Shown: positions 51,974-64,000 of the stretch, in pieces
Position numbering within the stretch: the stretch's first letter is position 1
Layout of the letters: each line of letters begins with the position of its first letter
NCBI GenBank assembly: GCA_038087015.1
Contig: JASBNA010000003.1
Location: 186,001-250,000 of the forward strand
Reading direction: 5' to 3'
DNA: 64,000 nt
Origin: Cerrena zonata
Lineage: Eukaryota; Basidiomycota; Agaricomycetes; Polyporales; Cerrenaceae
Program-made: the position numbers and the translations under genes
The notes under the pieces: model-generated
Told to the model about the DNA's origin: nothing
Database searches by the model: none
Seen by the model: the letters and a program-made list of their open reading frames with translations, nothing else

Positions 51974-54920
51974 ATGGCTGTCGCTTTTCCTAAAGAATCA
52001 ATAGAGGGGGATAGGCCGAATGACATATTGTCCCAACGGCCAGATCCCCGTACTCTCACAACGCTCCCAGAAATCCTATCAGCCCTCTCCTCAGTCGAGT
52101 CAGAAGAAGCCGAACTCTCATCATCTCTATCAGAACTACTCTCTTCTAAAGAGCCTATAGTAAATGCCCTGGCACGCGTCCATGCACTCGAACCCAATCT
52201 CGATGAATTGTACCTCGAAGCATCACTTCTCTCTCAGGTGGTGTCTGCAACAGCTAAAACTGCTGACCGCGTCGGCGGTCGTGTACGCTCTCTTGACGAG
52301 GAAATGAAGAGGGTACGAGAAGCCTCAGAGAGGGTTGGTCAAGTTATGGAACTCAAAGTGCGTGAATCAAACATCTCACATTTCAATTCACTCACAATAT
52401 TTCTAATATACATATTATATATACAGTCATGTCTTACTGCATTACAATCCTCCATGGACTCCCAAGACTGGGAATCCGCCACCCGTCATTGCGCACGAGC
52501 AATGGCTCTCCCCCTCGAAGTGACTTCAGGGCCTTTCGCTGACAGCGCAGTAGTAAGTCACCTTTCCCCATTCCTCACCTTCTCACTCTCATCAGAGCTA
52601 AAAATCCAGCCTACAGCTGAAAGTCATCTTCCTCCAGCCCAGACCCTCGAGGCTGCACGAGAACGTCTATTGGATATATTCAAACGTGAATTTGACAAGG
52701 CTTCAAAATCGAGGGATGCGGCTGCTACATCGAGGTTCTTCAAACTATTCCCGGCTATTGGATGGGAAGAGGAGGGTCTACAAGCCTATGCGTCGTTTGT
52801 GGTTGACCTTGTCAAGGTTAGAGCCCCAGCATCTGCGAAAAGTGCGCCCACCATTTGTTAATGATCACATTGACCTCATATTTAATATATCCCTCTAGCC
52901 TCTTCTCCACTATATTATATCACTGCACTCACCGCGCTATTTGAGAGCATTGCTATGATCGTCGACCAACACCAGCCTGTCGTGGAGAAATATTACGGAC
53001 CTGGCAAGATGGCTAGCGTGCTTCAGCGGTTATTGCAGGAGTCCGACCGCGTGGTCAAAGACCTCATAGAAGGATGGGAGGAAGAACGATCAATGGGGCG
53101 CAAGGTGATATTTTCTCACATTATCTTGCTAGATTATACCGTATTAATCAAATTATTTCCTCTAGATGAACGAAATAGCGAATAGCACCTTCCATGTCCT
53201 TTCAGGGCCACCTCAAATTCGCAAAACAGCTTCGCAAATGAGCGCAGGGGACGATGATCTTGTTGATCCAAGGGAAATAGACAAAGTGCTAACCGAAGTT
53301 TCTGCCATGGCTGGGAGATGGAGTCTATTTCGCAAGTTCCTTTACAACAGGTTACAGGTAAAAGAACGATCTTTTTTCATATACCTCCATTAGCTTCCAT
53401 TTAAACTCATTCTCTCAGGATGAAAGTGAAGACGAAGCAGACAATCAAGAAGATGGGAACAATCCTGATGGGGAATCTATCACACCTCGCCAAAGGAGAT
53501 CCATTGAGAAGGAAGAAACTTCTAGTACATTGCCCGACGTCCTGCAAGCGGTCGAAACCTCGACATCGCGGAAACTAGTCGACGATCTGCTCACTAAATA
53601 TTATGCTCCTCTCGAGGCGTGGTATACCCGCACGATCGTAGACAAGGTACGTCTCTTCGTTATCATGTTCCTTTCAAAACGTAATTTAATATCTGTAGGC
53701 TCATCGTCTATCGAGCCCTGACTTGACTCAAAGTCCTATTGTGACCACCACACCCGATGATGCATTTTATATCCTCAAAGTAGTCCTTTCCAGACTGCTG
53801 AGTACCGGAAATGTGGATATCGTCGCGAAAGCTTCTTCCCAGTTGCAGGAAATCATGGACAGAGATTACGCTAGTGTGATTAAGAAGAAACTGGATGAAG
53901 TCTACCGTGGAGGAAGTACTGTTTCGAATAGTGCTATCGTCAGGGAGCGAGAGATGAGACAATCATTTATCGTGGGTGGTTATATCCATACTTTGAGTCT
54001 TATAACGTCAAATTGACCAGCATACTCACCTCCCAGATCCTTCTGAACGATCTTGAGGTATCATCATCCCATATGGAACGATTAATCAAAGAGTTATCCG
54101 GTTCCACAATGATCACTCAAAACTTCCTTGAACAAGAGGAAGAAGCTGTCAAGAAGAGTATTTCCGGATTTAACAACCTTATCCCTCGATTCAGATCAAC
54201 ACTTCGGGTACATTCTTCTCATTTCCACCATAACCTCCGCATTACTAACTATTCTCAAAAACAGGCTGGTATCGAACAACTCTTCAACCAGCTCCTGCGA
54301 CCCAAACTACGTACATTCATCGTAGATGTCTACAAAGACGTCTCATACACTCTAGACGAAGATTCCTACGCAGCAGCCGAGTACAACGATATCGTCAGAA
54401 AGCGATATATCAAAGCCTGGGAGAACCTCGTGGACGGATACAAGGATACTTTCACCGAGAGTAATTTCCGACTGTTCTTTGGGCTGGCGTTGGATGTGCT
54501 TGTGAAGCCTTGGGAGAAGTATGTTTTAAGCATCAAGTATAGCGAGGTATGTACTCCTCCCCCTCTCGCCAATTCGGAGTTATTATGGTTGTTATGAAAT
54601 CTATATTGACGGCTTGGGTTTACGTAGCTTGGTGCTATTCGGTTCGATAGGGACTTGCGTGCTATCACATCTTACCTCTCATCTCAAACTGCATTTGGAG
54701 ATGTTCGGGATAAATTTGTGAGGTTGCAGCAAATATCGACATTGCTCAATCTCGACACGGTACGTACTTTTTTTTGGTGATCCGAGCGTTCGTTCATCGT
54801 TAATTGATGACTGGGATATTACAACAGGAGGAAGACGTTGAGGAATTCTTCAACGGTTCTGGAATTGCTTGGAAACTTAGCGAGCAGGAGGCTCGGATCG
54901 TCGCTGCTCTTCGTGTATAG
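51974..54920 (+). CDS. COG4: Conserved oligomeric Golgi complex subunit 4 (COG4)
   Basis: Subunit of lobe A of the COG tethering complex, which captures vesicles recycling within the Golgi and binds SNAREs. About 790 residues in about eleven exons; human COG4 is similar. The N-terminus has coiled coil (LSALSSVESEEAELSSSLSE) and VRSLDEEMKRVREASERVGQ. The middle has LQSSMDSQDWESATRHCARA, the VPSTAE-like region and LFKLFPAIGWEEEGLQAYAS with SSPLYYITALTALFESIAMI. The C-terminal hallmarks are ILLNDLEVSSSHMERLIKEL, FNQLLRPKLRTFIVDVYKDV and LGAIRFDRDLRAITSYLSSQ with VRDKFVRLQQISTLLNLDT. The last exon ends in a short helix with IVAALRV at TAG 54918-54920. All frames join. It converges with VPS2. Confidence 0.92.
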
Positions 54921-55051
54921 AGAACGGATATATTCTCTCTCCCTCTATTCCGAGTCTTCATACCTTTGTACATAATTTATCATTCATTTTCCATTGTAAA
55001 AGCGGGTATCACAGCATGAGAATCCTTCTACAATATCGTCCACCGCACCAC

Positions 55052-56041
55052 TCAACCTCGTCGAAGAGCATCCAACCTCGCTTGGAGAGCATCTTCATCG
55101 GACTGAGCTGCACCGCCCGAGGGACCTCCACCATCACCCAACGCAACAGCCTGCCGCGGTTCAGTAAGTGACGAGGAGACTGCGAGACCTGTAGGAGCAT
55201 CATGGAGCTGCGTAATCCGAAGAGGGTACATAGCAAACTATTAATAATTTCAAAAGATAATAACAAGGAGGGACTGCGCACCTGCTGTGACAAATCCACA
55301 CCAATCTCATCCAAGACTTGTTTGAGAATCTTGTCACCTTCTTCCTCTTCATCCTCCATATCGTCTTCCATCACATCATCCACGGCTTCGTTCATTATTT
55401 CCTCTTTCATATCCATCGTTGCGCTTTCCCGTTCGAATTCTTGCATGATACGTTGGATTTGGGGGAGGTTGAGACCTCTGTTCATCGCTCCCATTGCCTG
55501 AGTGAACATAACATATCAACATGTATAAGTAAACTTGAGTAAATTTATTATGAGGTCCTGCGAATTGAAAGAACGAACCTTAGTAGCCCCACGCATAGCA
55601 TCCGCCATCTGCTGATTACTCCTCAAAGTCTGTATGCGCAACCCCACAGCCTGTAGTTGTGTCCTCATCTGATAAAACTTCTGGACATATCTCCTCGTCC
55701 GGATCAGGTCTTTCGCCATCACCTTGCACGCATTCTATTATCATGTAGGGTTATGATGTCAGATATTAAATCACCATCGTCAAGCATGAAACCCAGAATA
55801 ATGCAAAACATACGAGTTGACCAGCTTTCGCACTCCGCTTGATATCACCCACTAGTTTCTTCTCTTGCTGTTCGAGTTTCGTCCGTTCACGATCGAGCTC
55901 GCGTTGTGCCTTGGCAAGTGCTCGTTGGTGTTGGCGTAGTCGTTCGGCAGGGGTGACTGTCCGTCCAAACAGGGTTTCCTAGAGAGTGTAAGATGAGTGC
56001 TGTCGTTGGGATAGGGTGGGTGTGCGTACGATGATATTCAT
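55052..56041 (-). CDS. VPS2: ESCRT-III subunit VPS2/CHMP2
   Basis: Snf7-family ESCRT-III protein that, with Vps24, caps Snf7 filaments and recruits Vps4 for vesicle budding into endosomes. About 230 residues in five or six exons. Exon 1 is only MNII; then ETLFGRTVTPAERLRQHQRA, the family start, with basic helices (LDRERTKLEQQEKKLVGDIK) and AKDLIRTRRYVQKFYQMRTQ, LRIQTLRSNQQMADAMRGAT. The acidic part is MNEAVDDVMEDDMEDEEEEG. The C-terminus DEDALQARLDALRRG is the MIM1 motif read by Vps4, at the very end as expected; it lies in a different frame from the longest open frame in this region and is reached through the intron ending near 55207. Divergent from CUZ1 by 225 bp. Confidence 0.92.
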
Positions 56042-56266
56042 GTTTGTGGTTAGAGTACAAGCCTGGGTGTTACAGTTAGTTGTGAGTGAGTAGGGAGAGA
56101 AGCCAAGGATCGAGGAGACTGCGGACCGGGTTTGCCGGAGTCAAGTCGTTGACTAGAATGGAAATTAGCTACTTGGTTCACTGCAACATCCCAACTTTGA
56201 GTGTAAGTTTGGAATTTGCCGCATATATCCTAACTAACTAACTCGTATAATATCTCAAGGTACCAA

Positions 56267-57308
56267 ATGTCATCAACCACACCCGAAATCGGAGCCCACT
56301 GCTCCCTACCCTCATGCAACATAAACGACTTCCTCCCCATCCGGTGCCGCTGCGACCAACTATTCTGCCGAGAACATATCCGCGCAGACTTCCACTCTTG
56401 TTCTGTCATCCAAACTTCTGGAGTAGACATCAACGACCTTGGATCTAGCTCATCTCTACAGCCGTTACAGAAATGTGCTGCTTCTGGGTGTACGAAACCT
56501 AGTTTGGAAGCGTTTGTTTCTGATGAGGCGAAGGGAGATCCACATCGGGTGGCGGCGGTATGTCCGAGGTGTCAATTGTCGTTTTGTGTGTCGTATGTAT
56601 TATATTTGTCATTCTCATATTTTACTCGCATTAATTAAGGGATGTTGCTTCATCTCAGACATCGGGATATTTCTGCTCACTCATGTACGGCAGAAGATCC
56701 TAAAGAATCCGCTAAAGCCGAAGTATCCAAGAAGAATGCAACAGCTCGACAACTCCTAGCCAAACATTTCCCCCAAGCCCAAACCAACTCCAGTTCCAAA
56801 TTAAACCCAGTAGTAGCAGCAGCCTCCGGCTCAACACCCATGACCGCCAAGAAAGCTGCACAACTACGCCAAATACAAGCAATGAAACTGCGGCATAAAG
56901 CACAACCAGGAGACCCGAGGGATAAAGGGAAAGTTGTCGCTTTGGGGGATAAGTTGCACGTCTTGGTCTCTCTCGAAGGAGGGAATGTTGAGCCAAAGGC
57001 GTTTTGGTTCCGGAAGGTAATTTATATTTATATTTGTCTTTGTTCTTGGAATATTCTTCGGTATCTAAAGATTTTCATATTTATAGACTGCTGGGACTGG
57101 CAAGACGTTGGATCTGCTAGGCACCCATTTTGGATTGACGGGATCTCAGGTATTTGTAAATGTCTCTATATACGCGGCATTCGGAACTGACAAATGCTAG
57201 CCGACATACCTACACAAAAAGGTCGAGGATGGGACTGAACTATTACAGAACGACAAGAATCTCGAGGAACAGATTAAAGACGGCGATGAGCTAGTCATCA
57301 AACGATAA
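56267..57308 (+). CDS. CUZ1: AN1 zinc-finger and ubiquitin-like protein (CUZ1/ZFAND1)
   Basis: Orthologue of yeast Cuz1 and human ZFAND1, which link Cdc48/p97 and the proteasome during arsenite and oxidative stress. About 285 residues in four exons. Two AN1-type fingers: residues 10-45 (GAHCSLPSCNINDFLPIRCR, CDQLFCREHIRADFHSC) and about 68-120 (KCAASGCTKPSLEAFV, then VCPRCQLSFCVSHRDISAHS followed by C). The second finger is completed across the first intron. A Lys/Ala-rich linker (MTAKKAAQLRQIQAMKLRHK) leads to a C-terminal ubiquitin-like domain (KVVALGDKLHVLVSLEGG to LEEQIKDGDELVIKR), as in Cuz1. Frames join at all three introns. Confidence 0.88.
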
Positions 57309-58121
57309 CACTTGTTCATTCCGGATATAGGGACCTGTCATTTACAGACTCGGGGTTTATATATAATGAGAAGATACTTATAACCACCGACCAACGCGGA
57401 AACTGAATAAAGGACAGTGGGAGGATACCCAGAGGTACTTGACGTAAAAAAGGACCCACCGTCTTTCTTCCCGCACCTCGGTATGCCTATAGATGAGCAA
57501 GAAGAACGTTGGTTAAATGCAAACCTCGGGCAAACTGAATCAGGCACATGAAAATAGATTTGAATTTTGCTGCATCCAAATCTGACTGAGCGAGAAACCT
57601 TGTAATAATAGGTGGTTACCGTACGGGGAGAGGCCCTTGGAGGGCAACCGGCGGGCATGTGCTTTGGACGATCCGAAGTGAGATAAGTAAGGAGGCAAGC
57701 AGGTGCTGTCAAGGGTGGTGACACATGTGAACGCTTTGGGTGCTGTGGACTGTGCATAAAAATAAAATGATATGCAGAGGCTTATCAAGTTGCGGTTTGC
57801 TTTCCAGGAGTACGCCGGAAGAGGGCTATGTACGGGAGCTGAGAGCTGTACGTTACGAGACAGTCTGGGTGTATAGGTTGGATGAGAAGAGACTGCGGTC
57901 ATTGTGGTGATTGGGAAGGTTCATGGGCTACCCGTTATGATGGTACGGCGTGGGAAGGCGCAGGGGGAGGAAGCGCTGGATGAACGGAGGAGTAGGGCGG
58001 GCTGAGACCTCCACCGCCTCTTACTCATCCAAGCCATCCCTCCTTATTACTTACACTACGCTCGCTCCTGCTGCTCTCCTCTGGCCAGCAGTCCCAGCTC
58101 GTAGCGTGCTACTCCGAAGCC
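57309..58121. promoter_or_regulatory. Intergenic and leader of the RSP5 gene
   Basis: About 800 bp without a supported gene. Open minus-strand frames at 57.34-57.90 kb lack any recognisable domain. The last 110 bases are CT-rich (58012-58100), a typical fungal transcription-start region for the downstream ligase gene. Confidence 0.4.
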
Positions 58122-61226
<3,105 letters not shown>

Positions 61227-62023
61227 AGAAAACGTTTGCATACAGCTCTCTCTATGTCTCCCTCTATTCTTACTTATACTACTCCGTCTACATGTCCCTC
61301 CTGCTGCTCTCCTACCTCCGTCTCAGTATCACATCTCGGGTTCCTCGTGTCGGCTCCGTCCTGTCTCGTCTCGTCTCGTCTCGCTTTTAAAGCTTTATCT
61401 ACGCATATACTTTACCTCATGCACTTTTTTCTTCTTACCCTCCCTTCTTTTCCGGTGGTCTTTTCTTTGCCCCTTCCCTACTTCCCCATTTTATATCGAA
61501 GATTAAACGATCCTGCCATCCGTGCCAGAAATGACCCCCGCTTTTAATCCATTTTGTTCTACCTTTACTTTTTTTTTGTTCTGTTCCTGTGTTGATATAT
61601 CAGAGTACCGTGGAATTTACATTCAGTTTCTCCATTTTCTCGTTTGTGCATATTGCAAGTTTTGAGACCTCGAGGGGGGCGGTGTGTATACTTGAGCTAT
61701 ACACACACAGAAAGCTCTGGTGCATTGACACGATGTACAAACTCAATATGCACGCCAATGATGTCATTGAGGTTCAACGAAAGGCAAAATGGGATTTCGA
61801 AAAAACCTGCGATCAACGGCTTGGACTAAGTTTTTCACGCCTACTAACACATCGTAGCGTGTCGCATTTTCAAGATGCCAAGTCGTGTCCCCCTACATCT
61901 CCTCACCAAACTGAATCCCGCAGCAACCTGAGCCATCGAATAATTGGCCATATCAAAAAAAACTGGGGATCACCCGGGGACAATAAAATACACCACAGCA
62001 AACATCAGTGCTGCCGTTGGATG
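61227..62023. other. Convergent intergenic region with pentanucleotide repeat
   Basis: 3' flanks of RSP5 and ABD1. A CTCGT tandem run (about four units) lies at 61363-61383, and T runs near 61568 suit a 3' UTR. No gene is supported here. Confidence 0.45.
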
Positions 62024-64000
62024 CTATGACCGCTTTTCGAATGCGAAAGCAATATAAACATCTAAGAGAGAGTGTGTTAGCACGTATAATCCGCAGTCCG
62101 GGAGAAGGAAATAGAGTGCATGGAATTTCAAAACACAAGCTCAATTGAATGCAGAAAGGAAAGGGAAAAGAAGCAAGGGAGGGATGCCGGCATCCACCAA
62201 AATAGCATCCCACCTCTCTACATACGAGTCACGAATATAAATGGAAGACTCCAATTCAAGGCACGTATCCACCACAAAAACAAGGAAGATGACAACCAGG
62301 AACGAGAGTCCCAACAAGCGGGAGAAGAAAATCTTTCTCAATAACAAATAACAGATTTAGATGACTCACTGGCAGCCTCCCACTGATCTTCGTCCATCTG
62401 ACTCTCACCGTCCTTGTCGACGACCTTCATGCGCTCGAGTAGAGGTTTGAATTCGGGGTGTTCTTGGTTGTCTGTGAAGACTTCGTGGAATTCTTTCTTG
62501 TAAGTTAGTCGGAGGCCGTATTCTGCTGCCATGCTGTGAATAGGGTTGGGGGTCAGTTTTTACGGGAAGACGAGAGGGGAAGGGGGGAAAGTAGGGGGAC
62601 TTACTGAACAAAGTTGTCCCAGTGAACGATGTATTCTGGTACGTCGTCTACTGCGTCTTTGAGGTAGAACCAGTATCGATGACCGTATAACGGACGGTCA
62701 TGACGTTTATCAAAACGGATTTTGTAGACGCTATTCCCAAACGAAAGGTCTTCTGTATCCTCCGGCAACTGATCCAGAGCCTCCCTACAAAAAGAGAAAA
62801 AAATAACACGAACATGAATCAGAAAGATGTAGCTCGGCACGTCATTTCAGTTTCAGCAACACTCACAACAACTGTGCACTATTCGGTATCGTCCCAATGA
62901 AAATCCCACCTTCTCTCATATGCAAACTCACATTCTCCAACATCATCCTCGCCTTGTCCTCACTCTCAAACGCATAATGCATACAAAACTGCATAGACAC
63001 TACATCAAACGGTTGTCCAGTCGGCGGAAAGACAGTCTGGAACATTCCAGCAGGTAACGAGACACTGAGAGGTTCATTATAGCAATCTGCCGCTGCGAAC
63101 GAAGCACCAAATTTCGGTGCTCGAAGCGTGCTGTATCGTTCTCTCGCCTGGTCAATAGAGATCTCGGCAATATCTACAACACAACAAACAAACAAATTAG
63201 GAAGATCGGCGAAAGTTAAGTTTCCATTGAGTGCAAGGGGTGGATATAAAAAGGGTTTAGGCACGTACCGATGCCGACATACTCCCGAATCTTTGCTTTC
63301 ACCCATTTGCTCAAGTCACCACCTTTACCACAGCCCATGTCCATCACTTTACCCGCAGCACGATTGGCACCACCCCCCAGGCGACCTCTTCCTGGGGGTG
63401 CTGATATTGGATAGGGCCCAGAATTTGGACTGCGCGCCAGGACGGGATGGGCATGCTGCGTGATGAGGACTGATTTGACCCAGTTGTTGAAGCTCTTCAG
63501 ACCAATGATGGGTGATTCGTTTCGTTTGTCTACGCCGACTTCTGGACGTGCGTTATCTGTTCATGAACGTGGAATATTCAATAATTAGAGAGCAAGCAAG
63601 GTAAGTAGGTATTTGAAACGTACAGTGTTCCACGACAAGTCCGACATCTCTCGACCGTTTGGCTGCGGGCTCTTCGTTTACATCTCCAAAGTCCACAGAC
63701 CGTCTCCGTTTGTTGCCCTTTCCACTACTCCGAAGAATTTGGGAGCCAATTCCACCAGGGTAATTACGGTAATAATCGATTTCGGCAGGTGAGAGAGGGA
63801 ATAGTCACCGACGTAGGTGGCGTGATACGTTTTCGAGGTGCATATGGAACAAATGATCTAGGAGGAAGGGGTGGTGGAGGCATGGAGACAGGTTTTGGAG
63901 GCAAAGGAAGAGGAACTGCGTTTCGCAACCGAGGGAGACAAGGTAGTCCTGTGAGCGGTCGAAGTAGCAGCTGGAGGACGAGATGGTTCAGGAATAGGTT
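62024..64000 (-). CDS. ABD1: mRNA cap guanine-N7 methyltransferase ABD1 (5' end at window edge)
   Basis: Methylates the guanosine cap of nascent mRNAs using S-adenosylmethionine. The SAM-binding motif I is VMDMGCGKGGDLSKWVKAKI; before it, ESPIIGLKSFNNWVKSVLI is the usual start of the fold. Then ISIDQARERYS, FDVVSMQFCMHYAFESEDKA, GGIFIGTIPNSAQLL, FGNSVYKIRF, YGHRYWFYLKDAVDDVPEYI and YGLRLTYKKEFHEVF. The frame seems to stop at 62338, but a 308-nt intron (62369-62062, GTGAGT to CTTAG) joins QWEAA to VYIAFAFEKRS ending at TAG 62026-62024, the family's expected tail. The N-terminal part is Pro- and Arg-rich (VPLPLPPKPVSMPPPPLPPR) and may change frame near 63800. A start could be ATG 63883 or lie beyond the window. 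Confidence 0.88.

Noticed and set aside
55009..55509. Longest minus-strand frame at the VPS2 3' end as the real C-terminus
   Set aside because: It reads through an intron; the spliced frame gives the conserved MIM1 tail ending in RLDALRRG.
57338..57902. Minus-strand frames upstream of RSP5
   Set aside because: Low-complexity peptides without domains, within the promoter region of RSP5.

Overview
The window is nuclear DNA of a basidiomycete fungus, most likely an Agaricomycete. Genes are dense and lie on both strands. They are broken by many short introns (about 45-65 nt) with GTAAGT/GTGAGT-like donors. Conserved genes match fungal or animal families best, and one gene belongs to the DUF6534 membrane-protein family that is expanded in Agaricomycetes. 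There are no operons, CRISPR arrays or rRNA genes, and I found no tRNA by eye.

Region 1 (1-8080) is AT-rich and gene-poor. A gene running in from the left edge (97-804) has six introns that all fall in phase 2. The rest is repeat debris: a foldback element with a 189-bp perfect palindrome (about 3010-4040), a decayed second copy (about 4260-4830), a third weaker hairpin (about 4845-5105) and short direct repeats. Region 2 (8081-31935) is ordinary gene space: a PhoD-type phosphatase, an F-box-like protein, the splicing genes YJU2 and DHX35 head to head, MIC19, a single-pass membrane protein, the splicing factor CDC5L/CEF1, a Zn2Cys6 transcription factor, NUP37, a tiny membrane protein and UMP/CMP kinase. 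Region 3 (32099-46359) carries a diacylglycerol-kinase-like protein, an omega-amidase (NIT2/NIT3), a DUF6534 membrane protein, class V myosin and a YDJ1-type Hsp40 with a heat-shock element in its promoter. Region 4 (47008-64000) carries a UPF0538 protein, an intracellular GH3 beta-glucosidase, COG4, VPS2/CHMP2, a CUZ1/ZFAND1 zinc-finger protein, an RSP5/NEDD4 ubiquitin ligase and mRNA cap methyltransferase ABD1, whose 5' end runs off the right edge.

Most of these are housekeeping genes of RNA processing (YJU2, DHX35, CDC5L, ABD1), membrane traffic (myosin V, COG4, VPS2, RSP5) and protein quality control (YDJ1, CUZ1, RSP5). Three spliceosome genes fall within 10 kb, two of them sharing a 259-bp intergenic region. 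Several highly conserved genes (myosin V, YDJ1, RSP5, the kinase-like gene and perhaps ABD1) contain single-base frame changes that no intron explains. These are more likely sequence errors than real gene loss, but they should be resolved. I do not see a clearly new multi-gene system; the most unusual signals are the palindromic foldback family and the phase-2 mini-exon gene in the AT-rich region.
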